Of a DNA stretch of 64,000 bases, positions 25,154 through 33,595 are shown one piece after another (the first letter of the stretch is position 1; each line of letters starts with the position of its first letter). This stretch comes from GCA-2733415 sp965178655 (GTDB lineage: Bacteria > Bacteroidota > Bacteroidia > Flavobacteriales > Flavobacteriaceae). The position numbers and the translations under genes are program-made. The notes under the pieces are model-generated. The model did not search any database, was not told the DNA's origin, and saw only the letters and a program-made list of their open reading frames with translations. The stretch covers positions 1,612,001 through 1,676,000 of the forward strand of contig OZ238266.1 of assembly GCA_965178655.1 (NCBI GenBank), read 5' to 3'.

Positions 25154-27649
25154 ATGAACAAATTAGAAAACTACATAAACGGTCACTGGGTAGCAGGAGC
25201 AGGTAATGGAACACCAATGTTCGATGCTGTAACGGGAGAAATCATAGGGCACTCAACAACAGAAGGTTTAGATATTCCAAACGTTTTGCAATACGGTAGA
25301 ACTAAAGGTGGTGAAAAGTTGCGTAAAATGACTTTTCAGGAGCGTGGAAATATGTTAAAATCTTTAGCACTTTATTTAACCAAACGTAAAAATGAATTCT
25401 ATGAATTAAGTTACCGCACAGGAGCAACCCGTGTAGATAGTTGGATTGATATTGAAGGTGGTTTTGGAAACTTATTTGCCAATGCTTCTTTACGTAAACT
25501 ATTCCCTAACCAACCTTTTCATGTAGAAGGAGATCCAATAGATTTATCTAAAGGAGGGCGCTTTATGGCACATCATATTCTAGTGCCTAAAAAAGGGGTA
25601 GCCGTTCATATTAATGCTTTTAACTTTCCTATTTGGGGAATGTTAGAAAAATGTGCAGTAAACTGGATGGCAGGTATGCCAGCAGTAGTATTACCAGCAC
25701 CACAAACAGCATATTTAACTGAAGCCGTAGTACGTGTAATTGTTAATTCAGGAATCCTTCCGGAAGGCGCTTTACAATTGTTAAGCGGTATGACTAAAAA
25801 CATATTAGATACTGTTGAGTCTCAAGATGTAGTAACATTTACGGGGTCGGCACATACAGGACGTATATTAAAAGCACACCCAAGATTAGTACAAGAAGCA
25901 GTGCCGTTTACTATGGAAGCAGATTCTCTAAATTGCTCTATACTAGGAAAAGATGCTGTGCCAGGAACTCCAGAATTTGATTTATTTGTAAAAGAAGTTC
26001 GCAAAGAAATGACGGTGAAAACCGGACAAAAATGTACGGCAATTCGTCGTATAATGGTGCCTGAAAATTTAGTAGAAGATGTGCAGGTAGCTCTAGCAAA
26101 ACAACTAGATAAAGTCACTATAGGAGACCCACGCTTAAAAGAAGTTAGAATGGGGGCTTTGGTTAGTAAGGCACAAGTTGAAAGTGTTAAAAATCAAGTG
26201 GCTGCATTATCAAAAACCGCAAAATTGGTTTATGGTAATTTAGAAGAGGTCAATACAATTGGTGCAGATGCTAATAAGGGCGCATTTATGAGTCCTGTTG
26301 TGTTACGAGAAGACAATCCGTTTAAAAATACAGCAGTACATGAGCTTGAAGCGTTTGGACCAGTAAGCACAATAATGCCATACAAAGATTTAGACGAAGC
26401 AGTTCAATTAGCACAAATGGGTAAAGGTTCTTTAGTGTCATCTATTTTTACATTCGATGATAAAATTGCAAGCGATTATATTGTAGAGGCAGCATCACAT
26501 CACGGACGTATTTTAGTAGGAAACCGTGAAAATGCAAAAACAAGTACCGGACACGGGTCACCATTACCACAACTTACTCACGGCGGGCCTGGTAGAGCAG
26601 GAGGAGGAGAAGAAATGGGTGGTATGCGTGGTGTAAAACACTACATGCAGCGCTGTGCCATTCAGGGTACACCAACAACATTAACCGAAGTTACTGGAAT
26701 TTATCAGCCAAATGCCGATTATAAAGAAACAGATAAGCACCCTTTTGCATACCACTGGGAAGATATAAAACCAGGTATGTCATTAAAAACACATAACCGT
26801 ACCGTAACAGATACCGATATTATTAATTTCGGAAACCTGACTTGGGATCATTTTTATGCCCATACAGATATAACATCTTTAGAAGGAAGTATTTTTGAAA
26901 AACGTACTGCTCACGGATACTTTATTATTGCCGCAGCCGCAGGGTTGTTTGTGTATCCCAATAAAGGACCAGTAGCTGCAAATTACGGATTGGAAGAGTG
27001 TAGGTTTTTACGCCCTATATATCATAACGATACTATTTACGTGCGTTTAACCTGTAAGGAACGTGTTGACCGTGATTCACGAGGTACTGAATTGCCAAGT
27101 GGTATTGTAAAATGGTTTGTAGAGGTTTTTGATCAAGAAGATGAATTAGTTGCCGTGGCAACAATTTTAACAATGGTTCAAAAAAAGAGTCCATTTGCAG
27201 TAATATCAAAAAAAACAATAGCAAGTTATTTAGATAAACTTACCAAAAGCACAAAAGCACAATGGGGCGATATGAACGCTCAACAAATGGTAGAACATTT
27301 AGAGTATTCGTTACGTGTAGCTTCAGAAGATGTTAAGAATGTAGCCATTGAAACTCCTGAAAAAATACTAGAAAAAGTACACGAAACAATTTATACACAT
27401 GATCCAATGCCTAAAAATTATAAGGCGCCAAAAGTGTTAGAAAACCAATTGGCAAGTGTGCAATATCAAAATTTAGAAGAAGCAAAGGCTAAACTATTAG
27501 AGGCTTATGCCAATTTTGAAATATATTTTAAGGATAACTCAGAGATAAGAACTACGAATTCCGTTTTTGGAAACCTTACAAAATTTGAATGGGATTTAAC
27601 CCACACAAAACATTTCAATCATCATTTTAAACAATTTGGATTGTTGTAA
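25154..27649 (+). CDS. paaZ: PaaZ bifunctional ring-opening enzyme with extra C-terminal DinB-like domain
   Basis: Opens oxepin-CoA by hydrolysis (MaoC-type hydratase) and oxidises the resulting aldehyde (aldehyde dehydrogenase). Of 831 residues, about 1-520 are the dehydrogenase with Glu255 and Cys294, and about 535-675 the MaoC domain with Asp565 and His570. By my memory of E. coli PaaZ, all four fit its catalytic positions. E. coli PaaZ ends near 681. Here about 145 further residues (686-831) look like a DinB/DUF1569 four-helix domain, with QQMVEHLEYSL (His715) and HTKHFNHHFKQFGLL (His817, 820, 823, 824) as candidate metal ligands. The role of the extension is unknown. Confidence 0.92.
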   Translation: MNKLENYINGHWVAGAGNGTPMFDAVTGEIIGHSTTEGLDIPNVLQYGRTKGGEKLRKMTFQERGNMLKSLALYLTKRKNEFYELSYRTGATRVDSWIDIEGGFGNLFANASLRKLFPNQPFHVEGDPIDLSKGGRFMAHHILVPKKGVAVHINAFNFPIWGMLEKCAVNWMAGMPAVVLPAPQTAYLTEAVVRVIVNSGILPEGALQLLSGMTKNILDTVESQDVVTFTGSAHTGRILKAHPRLVQEAVPFTMEADSLNCSILGKDAVPGTPEFDLFVKEVRKEMTVKTGQKCTAIRRIMVPENLVEDVQVALAKQLDKVTIGDPRLKEVRMGALVSKAQVESVKNQVAALSKTAKLVYGNLEEVNTIGADANKGAFMSPVVLREDNPFKNTAVHELEAFGPVSTIMPYKDLDEAVQLAQMGKGSLVSSIFTFDDKIASDYIVEAASHHGRILVGNRENAKTSTGHGSPLPQLTHGGPGRAGGGEEMGGMRGVKHYMQRCAIQGTPTTLTEVTGIYQPNADYKETDKHPFAYHWEDIKPGMSLKTHNRTVTDTDIINFGNLTWDHFYAHTDITSLEGSIFEKRTAHGYFIIAAAAGLFVYPNKGPVAANYGLEECRFLRPIYHNDTIYVRLTCKERVDRDSRGTELPSGIVKWFVEVFDQEDELVAVATILTMVQKKSPFAVISKKTIASYLDKLTKSTKAQWGDMNAQQMVEHLEYSLRVASEDVKNVAIETPEKILEKVHETIYTHDPMPKNYKAPKVLENQLASVQYQNLEEAKAKLLEAYANFEIYFKDNSEIRTTNSVFGNLTKFEWDLTHTKHFNHHFKQFGLL

Positions 27650-27661
27650 TAAAATAAAACG

Positions 27662-27682
27662 AATCCGCAACAAATGCGGATT
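27662..27682 (+). other. intercistronic hairpin between paaZ and the hydratase gene
   Basis: AATCCGCA-ACAAA-TGCGGATT is a perfect 8-base stem with a 5-base loop in the 47-base gap. No T-run follows, so it is more likely an mRNA processing or stability element than a terminator. Confidence 0.5.
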
Positions 27683-27696
27683 GACAAATAAAAAAT

Positions 27697-28449
27697 ATGA
27701 CTAAAGAATACGTAAAACAAAACATTGAAAACGGAGTAGCAACGATTGAGTTTTTTCATCCAGCGCATAATTCACTACCAGGACATATACTATCGCAATT
27801 AGCAGAAACAATTACCGCAGCAGGAACAAACGCTGAGATAAAAGTAATTGTATTAAAAAGTGGCGGTGCAAGAACATTTTGTGCAGGCGCAAGTTTTAAA
27901 GAACTAATGACAATAAACGATGCAGAAACAGGAAAAATATTTTTCTCAGGATTTGCAAACGTTATAAACGCAATGCGTAAATGTCCAAAATTTATAATCG
28001 GACGCATACAAGGAAAAACCGTAGGTGGCGGTGTAGGAATTGCTTCTGCAACAGATTATTGTATGGCCTCTAAATTTGCAGCTATTAAATTGAGTGAGTT
28101 AAATGTAGGTATTGGCCCGTTTGTAGTTGGTCCTGCAGTACAAAGAAAACTAGGACTTACAGGAATGTCGCAAATTGCTATTGATGCCAACTCATTTTAT
28201 TCAGCAGAATGGGCACAAGCAAAAGGCTTATTTGCTCAAGTATATGATACTACAGAACTTTTAGATGAAGCAGTACAGGCCTTTGCAGAAAACTTGTGTA
28301 CATATAACCCAGAAGCTATGTCAGAAATGAAAAAAATGATGTGGGAAGGTACAGAACATTGGGATACACTATTGGCAGAACGTGCTATTATTTCCGGACG
28401 ATTAGTTTTATCTGATTTCACAAAAGAAACATTGAAAAGGTTTAAATAA
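27697..28449 (+). CDS. enoyl-CoA hydratase/isomerase family protein (PaaF-position)
   Basis: Crotonase-fold protein of 250 residues in the operon position where PaaF, the 2,3-dehydroadipyl-CoA hydratase, is expected. The oxyanion segment ARTFCAGASF is present, and the second hydratase glutamate is kept (KLSELNVGIGP). The first catalytic glutamate, found in E. coli PaaF in a GAGCELA context, is replaced (GGGVGIA). It resembles methylglutaconyl-CoA-type hydratases as much as PaaF. The PaaF role is inferred from context. It follows paaZ after 47 bases containing a hairpin. Confidence 0.8.
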   Translation: MTKEYVKQNIENGVATIEFFHPAHNSLPGHILSQLAETITAAGTNAEIKVIVLKSGGARTFCAGASFKELMTINDAETGKIFFSGFANVINAMRKCPKFIIGRIQGKTVGGGVGIASATDYCMASKFAAIKLSELNVGIGPFVVGPAVQRKLGLTGMSQIAIDANSFYSAEWAQAKGLFAQVYDTTELLDEAVQAFAENLCTYNPEAMSEMKKMMWEGTEHWDTLLAERAIISGRLVLSDFTKETLKRFK

Positions 28450-28487
28450 GGCAGGCATCTCACAGATAGTAAGTAGGTAATTAAAAT

Positions 28488-29084
28488 ATGATATATTCAT
28501 TTAAAGGATTTATTCCTGTAGTTCATAAAAGTAGTTTTGTGCACCCGCAAGCTACTATTATCGGAAATGTAACCATCGGAAAAGATTGTTACATAGGTCC
28601 AGGCGCTGTTATACGTGGCGATTGGGGAGAGATTATATTAGAAGATGGTGTAAACGTGCAAGAAAATTGTACAGTACACATGTTTCCAGGAAAATCAATA
28701 ACCCTTAAAAAAAGTGCCCATGTAGGACATGGTGCAGTGATTCATGGCGCAAACTTAGGAGAAAATTGCCTAATAGGAATGAATTCGGTTATTATGGATG
28801 ATGCTACTATAGGTAAAGAATGTATTGTTGGAGCCATGTCATTTGTAAAGGCAAATGAGTTATTTGAACCTAGACAATTAATAGTTGGTAATCCAGCAAA
28901 AGCAATCAAAACCATTTCAGATGATATGATGGCTTGGAAAACTAAAGGAACACAACTATACCAACAACTTCCGGCCGATTGTCATGCTACCATGAAAGCA
29001 GTAGAACCCTTACGAGAAAAGCCAAAAAACACCCCAAAACAAGACGCGTTTTACAATACATTAAACGATTTTTTAAAGACATAA
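28488..29084 (+). CDS. paaY: PaaY, gamma-carbonic-anhydrase-like hexapeptide-repeat thioesterase
   Basis: A left-handed beta-helix protein of 198 residues built from hexapeptide repeats (HPQATIIGNVTIGKDCYIGP and on). Metal-binding histidines occur in NCTVHMFPG and in HVGHGAVIHGANLG, as in gamma-carbonic anhydrases. PaaY proteins act as thioesterases on side products of the PAA pathway and help the epoxidase. Length is normal. It is followed after five bases by the DUF3050 gene, so it lies inside the operon. Confidence 0.9.
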   Translation: MIYSFKGFIPVVHKSSFVHPQATIIGNVTIGKDCYIGPGAVIRGDWGEIILEDGVNVQENCTVHMFPGKSITLKKSAHVGHGAVIHGANLGENCLIGMNSVIMDDATIGKECIVGAMSFVKANELFEPRQLIVGNPAKAIKTISDDMMAWKTKGTQLYQQLPADCHATMKAVEPLREKPKNTPKQDAFYNTLNDFLKT

Positions 29085-29089
29085 TTACG

Positions 29090-29845
29090 ATGATAGAAAA
29101 GGTTTTAGAAGCACTGAACCCCTTAAGAGAGCAATTAGTGCAACACCCCTTATACACACAGATTCATACCAGAAAAGATGTGCAGAAATTTACTGAAACA
29201 CATGTGTTTGCAGTATGGGACTTTATGTCGCTATTAAAAGCATTACAACAGCATTTAACAGGTGTAGCACTGCCGTGGACACCTACAAAAAACCCTGTTA
29301 CGAGACGCTTTATTAATGAAATTGTATTTGGCGAAGAAAGTGATGTTGATAGAAATGGCGTAGCTATGAGTCATTATGAAATGTACTTAGAAGCTATGCA
29401 GCAATTAGGCGCAAGTACCAATCAGGTGACCCAATTTGTTGCTCAAATTCAAAACGGAAATACAATTTCCCAAGCATTTAACACAATTAAAGCAAACCCA
29501 GTTGTAGAGGCATTTATAAACTTTACTTTTGAAGTAATTGCTACTCAAAAACCACATGTTATTGCAGCAGTATTTACCTTTGGTAGAGAAGATTTAATAC
29601 CAGACATGTTTATTGAGCTTGTAAAAGGATTAGGAACAGCATCAGAAACCGACAAGCTTATTTATTACCTAGAACGCCATATAGAGCTAGATGGAGATGA
29701 ACATGGACCAATGAGCTTAAAAATGATTGAAGAACTTTGTGGAGATGATAACCAAAAATGGGAAGAAGCAATTCACTATAGCAAACAAGCCTTACAACAG
29801 CGTATATTATTATGGAACCATATTTTAGAAAATAAGGAATTGTAA
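29090..29845 (+). CDS. DUF3050 protein, last gene of the paa operon
   Basis: A 251-residue protein of the DUF3050 family, starting at the ATG at 29090. A longer frame opens inside paaY but would overlap it heavily. Recognisable blocks are HVFAVWDFMSLLKALQ, GEESDVDRNG and LERHIELDGDEHGPMS. The helical pattern with spaced histidines and acidic residues recalls heme-oxygenase-like or TenA-like di-metal folds; this is inference. It begins five bases after paaY, so it is almost certainly co-transcribed with the pathway. A function in PAA catabolism is suggested by position only. Confidence 0.8.
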   Translation: MIEKVLEALNPLREQLVQHPLYTQIHTRKDVQKFTETHVFAVWDFMSLLKALQQHLTGVALPWTPTKNPVTRRFINEIVFGEESDVDRNGVAMSHYEMYLEAMQQLGASTNQVTQFVAQIQNGNTISQAFNTIKANPVVEAFINFTFEVIATQKPHVIAAVFTFGREDLIPDMFIELVKGLGTASETDKLIYYLERHIELDGDEHGPMSLKMIEELCGDDNQKWEEAIHYSKQALQQRILLWNHILENKEL

Positions 29846-29870
29846 TAACTGAGTTTTTTTAGTAATTTTA
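29840..29870 (+). promoter_or_regulatory. promoter for the 2-oxo acid dehydrogenase E2 gene
   Basis: TTG (29840-29842), 20 bases, then TAATTTTA (29863-29870), one mismatch from TAnnTTTG. The -33 element overlaps the stop region of the DUF3050 gene. The operator palindrome starts ten bases downstream, across the expected transcription start. Confidence 0.6.
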
Positions 29871-29879
29871 CACCACACA

Positions 29880-29897
29880 AACTAACAGTTGTTAGTT
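29880..29897 (+). promoter_or_regulatory. PAA operator 2 (AACTAAC-N4-GTTAGTT)
   Basis: A perfect 7-base inverted repeat with spacer AGTT. The arms are identical to operator 1 at 17662-17679. It lies 24 bases before the E2 start, immediately after a promoter-like sequence. It links the E2/E1 genes to the paa regulon. Confidence 0.8.
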
Positions 29898-29920
29898 ACC
29901 AGATAAATAGCATATAATTT

Positions 29921-31219
29921 ATGGCAACAATAGAGTTAAAAATGCCCAAAATGGGAGAGAGTATTAATGAAGCAACAATTATTAATTGGTTGTTTCAGGA
30001 GGGTGATACTATTGTTGTTGATGAAACAGTATTAGAGGTGGCTACTGATAAGGTAGACTCCGAAGTGCCTTCGCCATGTAATGGAGTGCTTACAAAGATA
30101 CTTGTGCAAGTAAATGATGTTGTTCCGGTTGGTGCTGTAATGGCTATAATAGAAACCAATGAAACGGTTGCATCTACTTCTAAAAAAGAGGACGTTATTC
30201 CGGCGGTATCACCATCTATAAAAACAACGACAGTTGTAAAAAAGGATAATAATTTTCAAGTAAAGAATAGCCCTGATTCAGAAGCTTTTTTATCACCATT
30301 GGTAATTAGTATTGCACAGAAAGAAGGCTTAACCATAGAGGAAGTACAACGAATAGTAGGTACAGGAACAAATGGTCGTATTCGTAAAAGTGATGTAATG
30401 AGTTATGTTGCTAACAGAAAATATGCCTTACCAAGTCGCCCAGAAGTACCTATGGCAACTACTCCAAAATCTACATATAATGCCCCGCCAGTTACCTTTT
30501 TAGAAGGACATGATACGGTTATTGAAATGGATAGAATGCGTAAGATGATTGCAGATCATATGGTGTATTCAAAGCAAACGTCGCCACACGTTACGGCATA
30601 TATAGAGGTAGATGTTACAAATCTAGTTAATTGGCGTAATGAAAATAAAATAGCCTTTCAAGAAAAACACAATCAGCGTTTAACATTTACACCAATATTT
30701 GTAGAGGCAGTAGCAAAGGCAATTCAAGAATTTCCAGGAATAAACGCCTCTATAGATGGTAATAAAATTATTCAGTATAAAGATATTAATGTGGGTATGG
30801 CAACCGCATTGCCATCAGGAAATTTAATTGTTCCAGTAGTAAAAAAAGCAGATACTAAAAACTTGGTATCCCTTGCCGAAGATGTCAATCAATTGGCAAA
30901 TAACTCTAGAAATAATTGTTTAAAGCCAGAACAAATACAAGGGAGTACTTTTACCATTTCTAATGTAGGAACTTTTGGAAGCCTTATGGGAACGCCAATA
31001 ATTAACCAGCCTGAAGTGGCTATATTAGCATTAGGAATTATTAAAAAAAGAGGAGAGGTTATTACCAATAATAAGGGAGAAGATGAATTGGCTATTCGTA
31101 GTATGATGTATCTATCATTATCTTTTGATCATAGGGCTGTAGATGGTTACTTAGGCGGTTCATTTCTAAGAAAAGTAGGCGATTATTTAGAACAATTTGA
31201 TGTTAAAAGAACATATTAA
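29921..31219 (+). CDS. 2-oxo acid dehydrogenase E2 (dihydrolipoyl acyltransferase)
   Basis: Core acyltransferase of a 2-oxo acid dehydrogenase complex. The 432 residues are built as a lipoyl domain (lipoylated Lys44 in EVATDKVDSEV), a linker, a peripheral-subunit-binding domain (about 126-165, LSPLVISIAQKEG...GRIRKSDVMSYV) and a catalytic domain with the active-site histidine in LSFDHRAVDGYLGG. Branched-chain, pyruvate and 2-oxoglutarate types cannot be separated by eye, though the pairing with a fused E1 favours the branched-chain class. It is preceded by operator 2, so it probably responds to the same repressor as paaE. Confidence 0.9.
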   Translation: MATIELKMPKMGESINEATIINWLFQEGDTIVVDETVLEVATDKVDSEVPSPCNGVLTKILVQVNDVVPVGAVMAIIETNETVASTSKKEDVIPAVSPSIKTTTVVKKDNNFQVKNSPDSEAFLSPLVISIAQKEGLTIEEVQRIVGTGTNGRIRKSDVMSYVANRKYALPSRPEVPMATTPKSTYNAPPVTFLEGHDTVIEMDRMRKMIADHMVYSKQTSPHVTAYIEVDVTNLVNWRNENKIAFQEKHNQRLTFTPIFVEAVAKAIQEFPGINASIDGNKIIQYKDINVGMATALPSGNLIVPVVKKADTKNLVSLAEDVNQLANNSRNNCLKPEQIQGSTFTISNVGTFGSLMGTPIINQPEVAILALGIIKKRGEVITNNKGEDELAIRSMMYLSLSFDHRAVDGYLGGSFLRKVGDYLEQFDVKRTY

Positions 31220-31350
31220 TGTTGCTATAGCATTATAAATTAGTTCTAAAATAAACAAAATTAAAAACGCAAAATTTTCAATACCTGAAGTATTAGGCCT
31301 GTTGAAAAAACACAATATAAAAGTTACCACGTAGCAAAAAAACATCCAAA

Positions 31351-33414
31351 ATGGAAACAGGAAGACAACTATCTCAAGAGATTTTAAAAAAAGGATTTGC
31401 AAACCTTTGCACAGCAAAGGCAATGGCAAATTTGTATGAAGATAATTTTAAAGTAGTATCAAAATACGTGCATGCAACTTCTCGCGGACATGAAGCCATA
31501 CAAACAGCACTTGGTATGCAGTTGTTGCCACAAGATTATGCATTTCCATATTACCGTGATGATGCTATGTTATTGTCTTTCGGAATGCGTCCGTATGATT
31601 TAATGTTACAGCTTTTAGCAAAGAAAAACGATCCTTTTTCAGGAGGGAGAACTTATTACTGTCATCCAAGTTTACGTGATGCCGATAAACCAAAAATACC
31701 ACACCAATCCTCTGCAACAGGTATGCAGGCAATTCCTGCAACAGGAGTAGCTATGGGGTTTTGGTATAAAGAAAATATTGATATTAACGAAAAATCGTTA
31801 GCCGATAAGCCGGTAGCGGTATGCTCTTTAGGAGATGCCTCGGTAACCGAAGGGGAAATATCCGAAGCTTTTCAAATGGCAGCGCTAAAACAATTACCAA
31901 TATTATATTTAGTACAAGATAATGGCTGGGATATTTCTGCAAATGCCGAAGAAACACGTGCGCAAAATGCCTATGAGTATGCCGCAGGATTCCATGGTTT
32001 AGAAGCAATGACCATTGATGGTGCCGATTTTACAGCATCTTATAACGCTGTAGAAAAAGCTTTAAAAATTATTAGAGAAGAACGTCGCCCAGTATTATTA
32101 CACGCTAAAGTTCCTTTACTAAATCACCATACTTCTGGTGTGCGTATGGAATGGTATCGTGATGATTTGGAAGAAGCACGTTCCCGTGACCCATACCCAG
32201 TGTTAAAAAAGCAATTAGCTGATGCTGGTGTTTCAATAGATGATATTAACGCTATTGAAAATAAATGTATCAATACTGTGCAAGCAGATTTTGAAGCGGC
32301 TCAAAAAGCAGAAGATCCAAGCCCATCGGATTTGTTTACACATGATTTTGCCCCAACATCAATTACCGAAGAAAAAGGAGATCGTGCACCAAAAGACAAA
32401 GATGAGGTTGTAATGGTAGATTGTGCCTTGTTTGCTGTTGAAGAGCTAATGCAAGAACATAAAGAGTGTTTATTATACGGACAAGATGTAGGTGGGCGTT
32501 TAGGAGGAGTGTTTAGAGAAGCTGCTACACTAGCACAAAAGTTTGGAGATGAGCGCGTATTTAATACGCCCATTCAAGAAGCTTTCATTGTTGGTTCTAC
32601 AGTAGGAATGAGTGCTGTTGGACTAAAGCCAATTGTTGAGGTGCAGTTTGCCGACTATATTTGGCCAGGCTTAAATCAGTTATTTACAGAAGTGAGTAGA
32701 AGTTGTTATTTATCTAACGGAAAATGGCCAGTATCTATGATTTTACGTGTTCCTATTGGTGCGTATGGTAGTGGAGGACCGTACCATTCATCTTCAGTAG
32801 AATCTGTATTAACAAATATCCGTGGTATAAAAATCGCCTATCCAAGTAATGGTGCCGATTTAAAAGGGTTGTTAAAAGCAGCCTACCATGACCCAAATCC
32901 TGTAGTGTTTTTAGAGCATAAAGGACTCTATTGGTCTAAAGTAAAAGGAACAGAAGCTGCTAGAACAATTGAACCAGCAGCCGACTATGTGCTGCCTTTT
33001 GGTAAAGCCAATACTGTGCAAGAAATATGGAAACAAGATACTGCCGAAACATTAACCGTTGTTACCTACGGTATGGGTGTACATTGGGCTTTAAATGCAA
33101 CAAAACATCTAAAAGAAAACGTTGAAATAATCGATTTAAGAACCCTTTATCCTCTAGATGAAGACACAATTATTGCATCGGTTAAAAAAACAAAAAAATG
33201 TTTAGTGGTAACTGAAGAACCTACAAATAATTCTTTTGCAAGAGCGTTAAGTGGCTTAATTCAAGAAAAATGTTTTAGGTATTTAGATGCGCCAGTACAA
33301 ACTATTGGTAGTGAAAACATGCCTGCTATTCCGTTAAATTCAACTTTAGAGCAAACTATGATTCCTTCTACCGAAAAAGTCAAAATAAAAATAGAAGAAT
33401 TATTGGCGTATTAA
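31351..33414 (+). CDS. 2-oxo acid dehydrogenase E1, alpha and beta parts fused
   Basis: Thiamine-diphosphate decarboxylase of a 2-oxo acid dehydrogenase complex, with the usual alpha and beta chains in one 687-residue polypeptide. About 1-340 is alpha-like (GDASVTEGEISEAF and DNGWDIS for the cofactor). About 350-687 is beta-like (YGQDVGGRLGGVFREA, NTPIQEAFIVG, TYGMGVHWAL). Such fused E1 proteins are common in Bacteroidota and act on branched-chain or related 2-oxo acids. It follows E2 after 131 bases. No E3 gene is present. I infer phenylpyruvate as a possible substrate because of the shared operator and the absence of paaK. Confidence 0.9.
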   Translation: METGRQLSQEILKKGFANLCTAKAMANLYEDNFKVVSKYVHATSRGHEAIQTALGMQLLPQDYAFPYYRDDAMLLSFGMRPYDLMLQLLAKKNDPFSGGRTYYCHPSLRDADKPKIPHQSSATGMQAIPATGVAMGFWYKENIDINEKSLADKPVAVCSLGDASVTEGEISEAFQMAALKQLPILYLVQDNGWDISANAEETRAQNAYEYAAGFHGLEAMTIDGADFTASYNAVEKALKIIREERRPVLLHAKVPLLNHHTSGVRMEWYRDDLEEARSRDPYPVLKKQLADAGVSIDDINAIENKCINTVQADFEAAQKAEDPSPSDLFTHDFAPTSITEEKGDRAPKDKDEVVMVDCALFAVEELMQEHKECLLYGQDVGGRLGGVFREAATLAQKFGDERVFNTPIQEAFIVGSTVGMSAVGLKPIVEVQFADYIWPGLNQLFTEVSRSCYLSNGKWPVSMILRVPIGAYGSGGPYHSSSVESVLTNIRGIKIAYPSNGADLKGLLKAAYHDPNPVVFLEHKGLYWSKVKGTEAARTIEPAADYVLPFGKANTVQEIWKQDTAETLTVVTYGMGVHWALNATKHLKENVEIIDLRTLYPLDEDTIIASVKKTKKCLVVTEEPTNNSFARALSGLIQEKCFRYLDAPVQTIGSENMPAIPLNSTLEQTMIPSTEKVKIKIEELLAY

Positions 33415-33469
33415 TCGTTTAGATATTTTTTAAATCGAATGCCCGTAATCACTCAAGACTTCGGTTTTT

Positions 33470-33576
33470 TGTCATACTGAGCTTTTACATTGAGCTTGTC
33501 GAAATGTGTCGAAGTATCTCGAACCGCCTATAAACAAGCATTTAGAGTGAGACCCTGAAACAAGTTCAGGGTGACA
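33470..33576. repeat. type C plus type A dispersed repeats
   Basis: Between the convergent E1 and dxs genes. 33470-33514 (TGTCATACTGAGC then TTTTACATTGAGC, ending in TGTGTCGAAG) shares blocks with 45773-45840. 33551-33576 is an intact GACCCTGAAACAAGTTCAGG type A element followed by GTGACA, with the stem ACCCTGAA/TTCAGGGT. Confidence 0.75.
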
Positions 33577-33595
33577 ACTTGGTTTTTATGGCGCA

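Noticed and set aside
28979..29089. Longer N-terminus for the DUF3050 protein
   Set aside because: It would overlap the paaY coding region by over 100 bases. The ATG at 29090 gives a normal start five bases after paaY.
31187..31429. 80-residue hydrophobic minus-strand frame between E2 and E1
   Set aside because: It overlaps both genes, has low-complexity AT-rich composition and lies antisense to the E1 start. I treat it as a chance frame.
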